A stretch of DNA of 64,000 nt. Source: Bacteroidia bacterium (GTDB taxonomy: Bacteria; Bacteroidota; Bacteroidia; NS11-12g; UBA9320). Below, piece after piece: positions 27,446 through 37,101 of this stretch. The notes below the pieces were generated by a model. The model was not told the origin of the DNA, made no database searches, and worked only from the letters and a program-made list of their open reading frames with translations. A program made the position numbers and the translations under genes. Location of the stretch: positions 1,756,501-1,820,500 of the forward strand of contig JAGYJG010000001.1 of assembly GCA_018402155.1 (NCBI GenBank), in the 5' to 3' direction. How positions within the stretch are numbered: the stretch's first letter is position 1; the number at the start of each line of letters is the position of its first letter.

Positions 27446-28027
27446 ATGAAAAACACATATATAAATCGAAGAAAAACGTTAAACACACTTATACTCCTCA
27501 CTCTTTTCACACTATCTTTTGCCCATCACAGTGGAGGTGTATACAAAACAAATACGGGAACTATAAAATTCTTTAGTCATACACCAATCGAAGATATTGC
27601 GGCAGAAAATCATAAAGTTAAAACTGCATTCTCTTCCGCCAATGGGAAACTACAATTTAGTGTACTTATCAAAGATTTTCAGTTTGAAAAAGCATTAATG
27701 CAAGAGCATTTCAATGAGAATTACATGGAAAGTACAATATATCCTAAAGCAACTTTTAGCGGAAAAATAGAAACAATAGATGGAATAACTTTGGAGAAAA
27801 ACGGCAGCTACACGTCCAAAGTATCTGGGATACTTACCATAAAAAATGTAGCTAAAGATGTGCAAACTGTTGCAACTTTCCAAGTAAATGGTGGTGTAGT
27901 AAATGCCAAAGCAACATTTAATATTGACCCTTCGGATTATAACATAAAGATTCCAAAAACCGTTGTCCATAAAATATCGGACAAGATAGCAGTGAGCATA
28001 GACGCAGACTACACCCATCAGCACTAG
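27446..28027 (+). CDS. YceI family protein
   Basis: A secreted lipocalin-like beta-barrel. With the ATG at 27446 (track uses TTG 27428) it begins MKNTYINRRKTLNTLILL and is processed near FAHH. It shows the YceI strands GTIKFFSHTPIEDIAAENHKV, NYMESTIYPKATFSG and LTIKNVAKDV. YceI proteins bind polyisoprenoids or amphiphilic lipids in the periplasm. 193 aa is the usual length. Confidence 0.9.
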   Translation: MKNTYINRRKTLNTLILLTLFTLSFAHHSGGVYKTNTGTIKFFSHTPIEDIAAENHKVKTAFSSANGKLQFSVLIKDFQFEKALMQEHFNENYMESTIYPKATFSGKIETIDGITLEKNGSYTSKVSGILTIKNVAKDVQTVATFQVNGGVVNAKATFNIDPSDYNIKIPKTVVHKISDKIAVSIDADYTHQH

Positions 28028-28071
28028 CCTAGCAAAACAACTAATCAAACGCCTTTACCAAAAATATACTA

Positions 28072-28941
28072 ATGCTGCTTATAAAAAGAATTCACCTCAT
28101 TCTACTGCCGCTTCTAGCCGCTGGTACACTAGTGGCGCAAGATTTTGATCTACTCGATGACGACGGTATTACTAAGGACTACACAATAGCTACCTTCAAA
28201 ACGAATAGAATAGTAAATGGGCATAGCATCGAAACCGTAGCAAAACGAGAATTTGATTTTAAGATATCTCATCGTTTTGGTTTTGTAAACGGAGGTTTTT
28301 ATGACTTGTTTGGACTGGACCAAGCTACTATGCGCATGGGCGGAGACTTTGGGATAACAGATAATCTGAATATAGGCATAGGACGAAGTAACGAAGACAA
28401 AACATACGACGGCTTTATAAAATATAAGTTTTTGCAACAGTGCAGCGGTGCGGAAAAGGTACCTGTAACTGCAGTATGGATAAGTCATATGGGCATTGCA
28501 ACCCAAAAATGGGCTCAGCCTCAACGAGAAAATATTGCCTCTAGCAGACTACACTACGTACATCAGCTGCTCATAGGGCGCAAAATAAGTGAGGGGTTTA
28601 GCTTACAGCTATCACCCACTCTGATCCACAAAAACTTAGTAGATTCTGTAAATAGGCCAAATAGTATAGTGAGTATTGGTTTGGGACTGCGGCAAAAAAT
28701 AACCAATAGAGTAACCATAAATGCTGAATATTTTTATAACTTGCCTAAACAACTGGAGAGCGATAAAACAAATGCATTAAGTTTGGGGTTTGATATAGAA
28801 ACTGGGGGGCATGTTTTTCAATTGTTTTTTACAAATGCTGCAGCTCCATTTGAAAAAGGTTTTATCACCGATACAAAAGCCAAGTGGCGAGATGGTAATA
28901 TTCGCTTCGGTTTCAATATCGCAAGGGTATTCAACTTTTAA
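28072..28941 (+). CDS. DUF5777-type outer-membrane beta-barrel protein
   Basis: A 289-aa protein with signal peptide ending TLVAQD and a series of amphipathic strands (FDFKISHRFGFVNGG, FGITDNLNIGIGRS, RFGFNIARVFNF with terminal Phe). The opening TFKTNRIVNGHSIETV and the GGFYDLFGLD segment are what I know from DUF5777 proteins. Function unknown; its recurrent partners are YceI and small cytochromes, as here. The adhesin gene begins 5 bp later. Confidence 0.8.
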   Translation: MLLIKRIHLILLPLLAAGTLVAQDFDLLDDDGITKDYTIATFKTNRIVNGHSIETVAKREFDFKISHRFGFVNGGFYDLFGLDQATMRMGGDFGITDNLNIGIGRSNEDKTYDGFIKYKFLQQCSGAEKVPVTAVWISHMGIATQKWAQPQRENIASSRLHYVHQLLIGRKISEGFSLQLSPTLIHKNLVDSVNRPNSIVSIGLGLRQKITNRVTINAEYFYNLPKQLESDKTNALSLGFDIETGGHVFQLFFTNAAAPFEKGFITDTKAKWRDGNIRFGFNIARVFNF

Positions 28942-28946
28942 GTATA

Positions 28947-31871
28947 TTGATTTGGAAATTTAAAAATATCATAATAGTACTGCTTTTGGCACTGAGCCTG
29001 CAGGTCAGAGCTACTCATATAGTTGGCGGGGACTTGTATTATACCCTAGTAAATTCTACTACCAATGAATATAGAATAACTGTTCAGATATTTTTCGACT
29101 GCGAAGATGGAAATCCTGGTGCAATATCAGACGATGACGAACTTTTTATTTCACTGTGGAATGCTCGTACCAATGCATTTATAAGAGATTTTACTATGAG
29201 TGTTTCTTCCAAACAAATAGTAACCAACGATGACACCTATAATTGTATAATACCACCAAATAATGTTTGTGTGAGTCAGCATATTTATACCCGTAATATA
29301 ATTGTCAATCCTGGAAATGATGGCGTAATAGTTGCTTGGCAACGGTGCTGTAGAAATGCGAAAATTGATAACATAATAGCCCCTGGAGCTACCGGTTTTA
29401 CTGCGTGGAATGTAATTCCTCCAAGGAATATTCCAAATACTTCACCAGTTATCAATGATATACCTCCACTATACGTTTGTGTAGATGCCCCCCTCAGCTT
29501 TTCTCAAAAAGCTAGAGATTCTGACTCATTAGTATACAGTTTTACAACTCCTTATTTGGGTGGTGACAATCTTAATAAAATTCGTCCTAGTGATATAACG
29601 ACATATGACAGACCTCCATTTAATACCGTCAGTTGGAGAAACGGTTTCTCGCAGACCAGCCAAATCCCGGGAAACCCTTCGTTATCTATAAATGCCAGCA
29701 CTGGGGAAGTAACAGGAACTCCAAATAGGACTGGCACCTATACCTTTGGAATAGCTATAAGGGAATACAGAAATGGTGCATTAATAGGTATCACACGAAG
29801 AGATTACCAAATAGAAGTCATCGATTGCCAATTCAATCTCTTGGCTGACTTTGATATTCCGGGGGGAACCGCTGTAGGAGGTAGCTATGCATTTGAATGT
29901 GGTGATACCGTTACTCTCCGTAATAAAAGCAAAGTAGGAAGAGGAGTGCAAGCTAAATATTTTTGGGATTTTGGCGACCCCACTACCACATCAGATACCC
30001 TGACCACGTGGAACATAAACACACCAGTAAGCTACGTTTATCCCGGAAACGGTGACTACACAGTAACCCTCAAAGCAACCTCAGCAATATGTGAAGACAC
30101 CTATAAATATGGTATTCGTATTCGGTCTACTAAAAGTTTTGAACTAGGTCCAGATCGTTTTTTTTGCAAGGAATTTGCTACTGTGCTAGATACCAAAACT
30201 CCAGATGCCGTAAGTGTAATTTGGAACAACGGTGCTACGGGTAGCGAAATTACAGTCTCTGAAGCGGGAACCTACATCGCCTTGGTGTCCTATGGTAAAT
30301 GTTCATACTCAGACACCATGAGAATTTTCCAAGAATTGCTTCCAAACTTAAACATACCAAAAGATACCCTGCTATGCGATGAAGTTAATTTCGCACTAGA
30401 TGCAGGAATAGACAACCTAAGATACCAATGGACTGCTCCTATAAATAGTACGTCACAAGCTGTACAGATCACCGACACAGGAACCTACTCCGTAATCAGC
30501 TTTGGTAAATACTGCTTTCAAATAGACACCATACGAGTATGGCAAGCAACCCAGCCAAAGCTAGAAGACACATTTTTTTGTGAGAGTTTCAATTATACTC
30601 TTAATCTTGGCACTATAGAAGAAGCTCAATACCTGTGGTCTAACGGGGTTACAGATACTATGGCTACGTTTGTAAATGGCGGAGTACACTGGGTACAAAT
30701 AACCCAGCGAAATTGTATAAAAACCGACACCTTCGCTATAGATCTAGAGTTATTGCCACAACTAAACATACCGCGCGACACCCTGATCTGCGACGAAATA
30801 AATTTTAGATTAGACGCAGGTATAGACGCACTCACATATCAATGGTCTGACTCTAAACGCTCTACAACTAGAGCTATACAAGTAACCAAGCCGGGATCCT
30901 ACAGTGTAACTAGTTTTGGGCAATTTTGCACACAGGAGGATACCACTCGTGTATGGCAGGCTACCCAACCCGAGGTAGAAGACTCATTCTTCTGTAATGA
31001 GTTTAGCTATAATATTTTTTTAGGAAATATTGAAGAAGCAGAGTATCTATGGTCTAATGGCAGTACCAACCCTCAAAATAGTTTCACCACTAATGGCACA
31101 CATTGGGTACGTGTGACACAAAGAAACTGTATAAAAACAGATACATTTGAAATAGGAAACACCGTAGTAAATGTGGAGTTAGGAGAGGACACGCACTTTT
31201 GCGATAGCATGAGTGTAGACCTAGATGGAGGAACAGACGGAGAAACCTTTTTATGGAGTACAGGAGCTACCACGCGCAATATCAACGTGCAAAAACCAGG
31301 AAAATATTTTGTAGATGTAACTGACTCCCTAGGGTGTACAAGAGCGGACACTGTAACTTTCTCGTTAACAAACTCTCCCAAAGTGACCTTAAGAGATGAT
31401 ACAACTATTTGTGTGAACTCTCCTACCAGTATTGAGGTGCCACTTGGCTTTACATATCTATGGAATACAGGCAGCACAGAAAACTACATAATCACAGCTC
31501 TAGAAGGCTTGTACAACGTGCAAATAACCGATGAATATGGTTGTACGGATAAAGATAGTATATCCATTACAGTAGACCCCAATGCTCTACCCAATTTTCT
31601 ATACATCCCAAATGCATTTACACCAAATAACGACAATGTAAATGACTGGTTTCCATATACCGAAGAGGTGATACAGCCCTCATTTTGGGTGCGTGTATAC
31701 TCCCGCTGGGGGGAAAAAATCTTTGACTCTTATGCGCAAGAAACTACACGGTGGGACGGATATTTCAAAGGAGAAAAAGTAGCTCCTGGTGTTTATATTT
31801 TCATGGTGTCTTATAGCGGTTGTGACGGAAACACGCGCACACACAAGGGAACACTGCATACCATATATTGA
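28947..31871 (+). CDS. Giant surface adhesin with PKD/Ig-like repeats and T9SS type B (gliding-motility associated) C-terminal domain
   Basis: A 974-aa secreted protein beginning at TTG. After the signal (ending QVRA) comes the THIVGGDLYY domain common in large surface proteins of this phylum, a cadherin/Ig-like segment (GEVTGTPNRTGTYTFGI), a PKD domain (YFWDFGDPTTTSDTL, SYVYPGNGDYTVTL), then cysteine-paired Ig-like repeats with the YLWSNG pattern. Two adjacent 138-residue blocks are near-duplicates. The C-terminus PNAFTPNNDNVNDWF ... VRVYSRWGEKIFDS ... WDGYFKGEKVAPGVYIF is the CHU_C/type B T9SS signal. Expected role: cell-surface binding. Confidence 0.9.
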   Translation: MIWKFKNIIIVLLLALSLQVRATHIVGGDLYYTLVNSTTNEYRITVQIFFDCEDGNPGAISDDDELFISLWNARTNAFIRDFTMSVSSKQIVTNDDTYNCIIPPNNVCVSQHIYTRNIIVNPGNDGVIVAWQRCCRNAKIDNIIAPGATGFTAWNVIPPRNIPNTSPVINDIPPLYVCVDAPLSFSQKARDSDSLVYSFTTPYLGGDNLNKIRPSDITTYDRPPFNTVSWRNGFSQTSQIPGNPSLSINASTGEVTGTPNRTGTYTFGIAIREYRNGALIGITRRDYQIEVIDCQFNLLADFDIPGGTAVGGSYAFECGDTVTLRNKSKVGRGVQAKYFWDFGDPTTTSDTLTTWNINTPVSYVYPGNGDYTVTLKATSAICEDTYKYGIRIRSTKSFELGPDRFFCKEFATVLDTKTPDAVSVIWNNGATGSEITVSEAGTYIALVSYGKCSYSDTMRIFQELLPNLNIPKDTLLCDEVNFALDAGIDNLRYQWTAPINSTSQAVQITDTGTYSVISFGKYCFQIDTIRVWQATQPKLEDTFFCESFNYTLNLGTIEEAQYLWSNGVTDTMATFVNGGVHWVQITQRNCIKTDTFAIDLELLPQLNIPRDTLICDEINFRLDAGIDALTYQWSDSKRSTTRAIQVTKPGSYSVTSFGQFCTQEDTTRVWQATQPEVEDSFFCNEFSYNIFLGNIEEAEYLWSNGSTNPQNSFTTNGTHWVRVTQRNCIKTDTFEIGNTVVNVELGEDTHFCDSMSVDLDGGTDGETFLWSTGATTRNINVQKPGKYFVDVTDSLGCTRADTVTFSLTNSPKVTLRDDTTICVNSPTSIEVPLGFTYLWNTGSTENYIITALEGLYNVQITDEYGCTDKDSISITVDPNALPNFLYIPNAFTPNNDNVNDWFPYTEEVIQPSFWVRVYSRWGEKIFDSYAQETTRWDGYFKGEKVAPGVYIFMVSYSGCDGNTRTHKGTLHTIY
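30336..31163 (+). repeat. Tandem duplication of 414 bp inside the adhesin gene
   Basis: Two in-frame units start at 30336 and 30750, 138 codons apart. Unit 1 begins LLPNLNIPKDTLLCDE and unit 2 LLPQLNIPRDTLICDE; both contain RVWQATQP, IEEA(Q/E)YLWSNG and TQRNCIKTDTF. The DNA has drifted while the protein pattern is kept, so it is an older duplication. Confidence 0.85.
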
Positions 31872-32365
31872 GTAGCCTCCTGAAAACATAAGAAATATTT
31901 CATTAAAAAATCCTTTCCCCCCTCACCAATAGGGTAAAACGCTGCGTAAAAGTGATGAGTAATTGGGGAATCTTCATACAAGGACCATTAATTGCCCAAT
32001 CCACTCCTTAAACCACTTTCAAAAGTTTGAACATCAGAACAAAAAAATATGGGAGCTGAGGCCACTATTTACCTTTTAATCAGATAGGTTGCTGATATAT
32101 CTGTTATTGATTTAGTAATAGAATTCGCTAGCAAATTCTATCTATTCTAGATTGATGCTAAAGTTACCTGAATATAACAAGTATACTATTTTATATCAAA
32201 TACAGCATTTTACTTCATTTAAGTAAAAAACGTTATAAATAGTGACTGCTGCAAAGTATGACAAGCTACTATGGAGACTCTGACTCAATTTTAAAATTCC
32301 CTACATAATTCATTAATTACTCGATAATTCACGACCTAACATCTCACCTGTCTTTGATAATGGAA
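31872..32365. other. Intergenic gap between convergent genes
   Basis: About 490 bases without a supported gene, clear terminator or repeat; AT-rich and stop-dense. Confidence 0.45.
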
Positions 32366-32785
32366 TTATTTTGCACCCAAGAGAAACACTTCAAGCACAA
32401 GCAGAGCACTCCACAAGACTGTACGCATCCAATTTAGTTTCACAAGCTTTTGAAGATGTAACGAATGGTACTCACCACGCTGTATACGCTCATGTATGGG
32501 TATAAATATCAAAAATGTTATCAGCCAAGCACTTAGAACAAGAAATAGGTATAGTACCGAAAACCAATTCATATCCAGATACAATCGTATGGCAGATACT
32601 ATAAACTGTAGTATCATCAAAGGGCCTACAACTGCAGTTATTCGGGGTGTATAAACCGTATGCCAATCGTGTAAAGATTTTTTTGTGTAAAATAAGAAAC
32701 TAGGATAAACAACTAACTGCACCATCCAGATAAGGATAAACAGTCCACTATCTACTGCTAGCGCTATATGGCCTATTAACTGCAT
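32366..32785 (-). CDS. Hypothetical integral membrane protein, four helices
   Basis: A 139-aa protein with four hydrophobic segments (about residues 6-30, 48-70, 75-97 and 118-138) and few charged residues in between; it contains PSFLFYTKKSLHDWHTVYTPRI between helices one and two. I do not recognise a function. Same strand as the efflux genes upstream, 57 bp after HlyD, so it may be co-transcribed. Confidence 0.65.
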   Translation of the reverse strand: MQLIGHIALAVDSGLFILIWMVQLVVYPSFLFYTKKSLHDWHTVYTPRITAVVGPLMILQFIVSAIRLYLDMNWFSVLYLFLVLSAWLITFLIFIPIHERIQRGEYHSLHLQKLVKLNWMRTVLWSALLVLEVFLLGAK

Positions 32786-32842
32786 ATTTTAGATAACGCT
32801 TAAAGAAACGTTTTGGTTAACACACAAAAAAAAAGATAGGAT

Positions 32843-34153
32843 TTATTTATCTTTTTGTAACTTAACTGATTCTATTTGGGTCACAATTTCTACTTTTTTT
32901 CCTGCTTCCAATTTTTTGCTTACAGCGTCATACGGTCCTACCACAATATCACTAACACCATCCAAGCCAGTAACTATCTCTATGTAGCGGCTATCTTGAA
33001 TCCCTGTTTTAACTATATGTTTTAGGGCTTTACCATTTACTACACTAAAGACTATTTCATCTAGCTCATCTTGGCCAGTGGATTGTGTACTTTGTAAACT
33101 ATCTACATCTTGCGCCCTAGTACCAACGGCCTCTATGGGCAGACAGTTTATACCTTTTTTAATTGCGGTTTGTATTTCAACATTTGCACTCATTCCAGGC
33201 AAAAACGGGGCAGCACTTGTTTCTAACAGGTCTTCATAACTAATTTTCAGTAAGCGTACTTTTACCTGGAAGTTGGTCACTTGGTCTGCACTCATGGGCT
33301 GACCTCCCGCATTATTTGCACTTCTAGATATTTCAGTCACAATTGCCTTAAAGGTTCTATCCGCATAGGCATCTACTTCTACTACAGCAGTATCTCCTTT
33401 TTTTACTTGCAGAATATCATTTTCATTTACATCTACTATTACCTGCATATTGCTAAAATTAGAGATGACCATAATCTCGGTTCCTGCCATTTGGGCCGTA
33501 CCGACTACGCGTTCTCCTTTTTCATTATTTAAGGCACTCACTACACCACCGCTCGGTGCATATATACTAGTTCTTCCTAAAGCTTTATTGGCTTCATTTA
33601 GACTGGCTTGAGCGTTATCTATTCCATATTTGGCAGCAGATAGTCTTTGCTCAGCAGCTTTTACCTCACTTTGAGCTACCGTGTAGGCACTGGTAGCTGC
33701 TTCAAATTCAGCTTGACTCAATACTTGATCTTGGTACAGTTGTTTACTCCTAAAAAACATAGCTTTTTGCTCAGTCATTCTTGCCTTAGCCTGTGTGAGT
33801 TGGGCCTCACTTGTTTTATAGTTACTTTGTGAGCTATTTACCCCCGCATTTGCTCTATCGCGCTGTGTCACATATATATCTGGATTTATTTTTAGTAAAA
33901 GTTGACCTTCTTTCACTGTATCACCCTCGGCTACATAGAGTTCTGTTATCTCTCCTGATACGTCTGCGCTTATTTTTACCTCAGTTTCCGGCCGTATCTT
34001 CCCATTTGCACTTACGGTGCTTATTATTGTTCGTTTTTCTAGTTTGCCTATATTTACTTCTAGCTCACCTCTACCTCTATTTTTGCCAATGTATAGAAGT
34101 ATTGCCACAAGCAGCAAGACAACAACAGTTATTAGAATGTTTTTTTTACTCAT
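32843..34153 (-). CDS. Efflux periplasmic adaptor subunit (HlyD/MacA family)
   Basis: A 436-aa membrane-fusion protein. One N-terminal helix anchors it; a lipoyl/barrel-sandwich half (VSGEITELYVAEGDTVKEGQLLLKI), a long coiled coil (residues about 100-195, with AEQRLSAAKYGIDNAQASLNEA), the second lipoyl half (IYAPSGGVVSALNNEKGERV) and a beta-barrel with MSANVEI follow. Such adaptors link an inner-membrane ABC or RND pump to TolC. Its start shares one base with the TolC-like stop (TAATG). No inner-membrane pump gene is in the window on this side. Confidence 0.9.
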   Translation of the reverse strand: MSKKNILITVVVLLLVAILLYIGKNRGRGELEVNIGKLEKRTIISTVSANGKIRPETEVKISADVSGEITELYVAEGDTVKEGQLLLKINPDIYVTQRDRANAGVNSSQSNYKTSEAQLTQAKARMTEQKAMFFRSKQLYQDQVLSQAEFEAATSAYTVAQSEVKAAEQRLSAAKYGIDNAQASLNEANKALGRTSIYAPSGGVVSALNNEKGERVVGTAQMAGTEIMVISNFSNMQVIVDVNENDILQVKKGDTAVVEVDAYADRTFKAIVTEISRSANNAGGQPMSADQVTNFQVKVRLLKISYEDLLETSAAPFLPGMSANVEIQTAIKKGINCLPIEAVGTRAQDVDSLQSTQSTGQDELDEIVFSVVNGKALKHIVKTGIQDSRYIEIVTGLDGVSDIVVGPYDAVSKKLEAGKKVEIVTQIESVKLQKDK

Positions 34154-35568
34154 TACAGTTTTAGTTCTTTTCCTTTATAAAAATCGATGATTAATGCTCT
34201 AAATACTAGCTCATACTTGGCATTTATTAATTGTATTTGGGCTTGACCCCACTGGTTTTTTGCAGTCAAAAGATCAACATTATTACTTCCCCCCGCATTA
34301 AATCGTTTTTGCGCAAATTCAAAATTTATCCGTTGTGCATCCTCGCTTAGCAAAGCAGCTTCATATCGGCTTTTTGCTACCTTTTGATTTGTATACGCCG
34401 TAGTCACATCACTTCTAAGTTGATTTTTTGTATTAACTAAATTTAGCTCACTTATTTTAGAATTAACTCGAGCATTTTGTACTGCTGTGCGACTTCTATA
34501 TCCATTAAATATTGGAACGGAAAGCGAAAGGCCAGCTTGCTGTCCAAGATTATCTGTTAGCTGACTACCAAACGGCTTGTCATTAATGAGCTGTACTGGG
34601 CGCAATGCTATTACTGGCTCTAATGTATTTTCCACGACTCCTATTTCAAAAGCCTCTACCCTATTGGTTGGCAATATCTCTTTTCCACTTTGTGAGTAAA
34701 CTGTGTTTACATTACCAAAAGCAGAGAGCGTAGGCTGCAATCCTGCACCAGCTATTTTCTCCCCCACCTTACTCTGTAGTATTTGTAGTTTGGCTTGTTT
34801 TATTTCGGGTAAATTGCTCAGTGCCATTTCATAAATATCTGCCACCTTATCTGGGAGCATTACAGGCAGCATTGTGATATTTATATGCTCTATCTCTAAT
34901 GGTTGGTCTAGCGGATACTGTAGTAAATTGATAAGCGCGTTATATCCAATTTGTACAGCATTTTGCGCGTTAATTACATTTACCTCATCATTTGCTAACT
35001 GTGCCTTTATACTGAGTTCAGCACTCATATTTGCACTCCCACTAGCTACTAATTTGGTTGTCCGATTTAATTGGGCTTGGGTTATTTGCTTTTGACTATT
35101 TGCTACTTGCAAGTTTTCTTCAGCTTGTACTATCTGTAGGTATGTACTTGCGACGCTTAGTGCAATTTGATTTCTCAATACGTGAGCATTTTCTGCATTA
35201 GCAGCTTTATTTATAGTATTTTGCTTTATAGTGTTGTTTATCTGACTACCACCATATAGTAGAACACCAGTACTGATCGAAAAACTGTTATTTTGTATAG
35301 TCGCATTATTGAATGTATTGGTAAATGGGTCAATTGTTCGTCCGATATTGTAGGCATGACTACCAGATCCGTTTAAGCTTGGTATACGGCTGAGTTTTGC
35401 CTGCTTGGTAGTATTATCTAAAATCTCACCTTGCAATTCATTTTGTTGTATTGACACATTATGCTCTAAGGCATAGTTTATACATTGCTGCAAATTCCAT
35501 TTTGGCGTATTTTGCGCGGATAGACCCAGGGATAACGATAATAAGATGATACAAATAACTTGGCGCAT
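34153..35568 (-). CDS. TolC family outer-membrane efflux protein
   Basis: Two OEP repeats are visible: WNLQQCINYALEHNVSIQQNE at the mature N-terminus and the second LPEIKQAKLQILQSKVGEKIAGAGLQPTLSAFGN block, each followed by long helices and a short strand pair, ending in YKGKELKL. The track start at 35634 is too long: the -7/-33 promoter lies inside that extension, and the signal peptide MRQVICIILLSLSLGLSAQ begins at ATG 35568. Predicted as the outer-membrane channel for the coupled HlyD/MacA adaptor. Confidence 0.92.
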   Translation of the reverse strand: MRQVICIILLSLSLGLSAQNTPKWNLQQCINYALEHNVSIQQNELQGEILDNTTKQAKLSRIPSLNGSGSHAYNIGRTIDPFTNTFNNATIQNNSFSISTGVLLYGGSQINNTIKQNTINKAANAENAHVLRNQIALSVASTYLQIVQAEENLQVANSQKQITQAQLNRTTKLVASGSANMSAELSIKAQLANDEVNVINAQNAVQIGYNALINLLQYPLDQPLEIEHINITMLPVMLPDKVADIYEMALSNLPEIKQAKLQILQSKVGEKIAGAGLQPTLSAFGNVNTVYSQSGKEILPTNRVEAFEIGVVENTLEPVIALRPVQLINDKPFGSQLTDNLGQQAGLSLSVPIFNGYRSRTAVQNARVNSKISELNLVNTKNQLRSDVTTAYTNQKVAKSRYEAALLSEDAQRINFEFAQKRFNAGGSNNVDLLTAKNQWGQAQIQLINAKYELVFRALIIDFYKGKELKL

Positions 35569-35597
35569 AGTAATAAACTCCTTTTTATTAAGGATAT

Positions 35598-35627
35598 CAA
35601 ATGTAAGGGTCTTTAAATATTTCAAAA
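35598..35627 (-). promoter_or_regulatory. Full promoter of the tolC/hlyD operon: TTTTG, 17 bp, TACATTTG
   Basis: Read on the minus strand, TTTTG (35627-35623) is followed after 17 bases by TACATTTG (35605-35598). Both boxes and spacing fit the phylum consensus. It leaves a leader of about 25 nt with an AAGGAG sequence before ATG 35568. Confidence 0.7.
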
Positions 35628-35635
35628 TACGCATT

Positions 35636-35658
35636 CGACCAAGTTTGTATTATGGTCG
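35636..35658. repeat. Inverted repeat CGACCA...TGGTCG upstream of the efflux promoter
   Basis: A perfect 6-bp inverted repeat with an 11-bp spacer lies 8 bp upstream of the -33 box. It could bind a regulator of the efflux operon or simply be chance. Confidence 0.3.
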
Positions 35659-35831
35659 TTTTAAGGGGAAAAACACTCATTTTATAAAGTACCGCTATTA
35701 TCTAAATACCACGAAAACTTTATCAATAAAACTAAGAAATTGCAACCAACCATTCATCTGAAGAAAAAAATCGACATCACATTTTCATCAGAAAGTTGTG
35801 CTCGATAATTTCTCTACGCAATCAAAGTAAC

Positions 35832-37025
35832 TCAGAGTAAGTCTACACTATGAGCAATTGATTTGCCAATACTAAGACTAGAAGTAGCCGCAGGGCTTGG
35901 AGCATTAATAACGTGTATGGCTCGTTTTTCGGTCACTAATTTAAAATCGTCTAAAAGTCCTCCCTTTCTATCACACGCTTGAGCACGTACTCCAGCTGGT
36001 GCAGCCACTAGGTGTTCTTCTCTTATCTCAGGTACCAATTCTTGAAGTGCTCGGGTAAATGCTTGTTTACTAAACGATCGATACATTTCGCCTAAACCTG
36101 TTTTCCAGTATTTTAACATTACCTTTTGGAAGCCTGGCCAAGTCACACTACCACGAAATTCCTTCCAATCAAAATCTGTCCGTAAGTAGCCTTCTTTCTT
36201 AAACGCAAAAACCGCATTTGGTCCAGCCTCAATGCCACCACCTATCATTCTCGTAAAATGTACTCCCAAAAAGGGAAACGCCGGATCTGGCACTGGATAT
36301 ATCAGATGTTTCACCAAATGCTCTGCCTCTGCAGTTAGCTCATAATACTCGCCTCTAAATGGAATAATGCGTGTATCTATTGCGCCAACGTGCATCTGAG
36401 CAACTTTGTCAGAGTATAATCCAGCACAATTGATAAACATTTTGCAAGTGATAGTTGCATTATTGGTAACTAACTGTACGCTTTCTGCTGACTCTCTAAT
36501 AGATTTCACTTCTGTTTTTAGCACAATTTTACCACCCCTTTGCTCTATTATGTTGGCTAGCTTTCGGCATACGCTAGAGTAGTCTACTATACCAGTTTGA
36601 GGAACTCTTACTCCCTGTATACCAGCTACGTGGGGCTCAATCTCGCGTAATCGCTCTGCACTTAAAATTTCTAAACCATCTAGTCCATTTTCTCTACCTC
36701 GGTCGTATAACTCGCGCAATCTTCCCAGTTCATCTTTATTTTTTGCAACTACAACTTTACCACACAATTCAAAGGGTACCTCATTGGCACTACAAAAATC
36801 GATAAGCATTTGGTAACCCTCTATACAATTTTTTGCCTTCAGGCTGCCTGGTTTGTAATACAGACCAGAGTGAATAACTCCACTATTATTTCCAGTCTGA
36901 TGTCTTGCAATACTTTCTTCTTTCTCGATTAAGACTATACGCTTGTTTGGGAAAAGCTCCGTAAGGTGATAAGCAGTCGAAAGACCCACAATTCCACCTC
37001 CTACAATGGCAATGTCACTATTCAT
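35832..37025 (-). CDS. lhgO: L-2-hydroxyglutarate oxidase
   Basis: An FAD-dependent DAO-fold enzyme of 397 aa oxidising L-2-hydroxyglutarate to 2-oxoglutarate. It has the dinucleotide motif IAIVGGGIVGLSTAYHL at the N-terminus and the LhgO hallmarks RHQTGNNSGVIHSGLYYKPGSLKA, IPFRGEYYEL and PFLGVHFTR, then GPNAVFAFKKEGY. The C-terminal SPAATSSLSIGKSIA completes the FAD site. It is divergent from the MetH-like gene, with a 76-bp shared promoter region. Confidence 0.93.
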   Translation of the reverse strand: MNSDIAIVGGGIVGLSTAYHLTELFPNKRIVLIEKEESIARHQTGNNSGVIHSGLYYKPGSLKAKNCIEGYQMLIDFCSANEVPFELCGKVVVAKNKDELGRLRELYDRGRENGLDGLEILSAERLREIEPHVAGIQGVRVPQTGIVDYSSVCRKLANIIEQRGGKIVLKTEVKSIRESAESVQLVTNNATITCKMFINCAGLYSDKVAQMHVGAIDTRIIPFRGEYYELTAEAEHLVKHLIYPVPDPAFPFLGVHFTRMIGGGIEAGPNAVFAFKKEGYLRTDFDWKEFRGSVTWPGFQKVMLKYWKTGLGEMYRSFSKQAFTRALQELVPEIREEHLVAAPAGVRAQACDRKGGLLDDFKLVTEKRAIHVINAPSPAATSSLSIGKSIAHSVDLL

Positions 37026-37035
37026 ATTTCTAGAG

Positions 37036-37043
37036 CAAAAATA
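37036..37043 (-). promoter_or_regulatory. -7 promoter box TATTTTTG of lhgO
   Basis: A perfect TAnnTTTG on the minus strand, ending 10 nt before the ATG at 37025. Confidence 0.45.
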
Positions 37044-37086
37044 ACGCTTAAAACAGCTAAAAAAGAACAGACCCGAAAAACAAGTT

Positions 37087-37094
37087 TATCTTTG
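37087..37094 (+). promoter_or_regulatory. -7 promoter box TATCTTTG of the MetH-module gene
   Basis: A perfect TAnnTTTG ending seven bases before the ATG at 37102; the mRNA should be leaderless or nearly so. Confidence 0.55.
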
Positions 37095-37101
37095 CAATAC
37101 G

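Noticed and set aside
28150-28524. 124-codon minus ORF opposite the DUF5777 gene
   Set aside because: Antisense shadow of a gene with signal peptide and barrel strands on plus.
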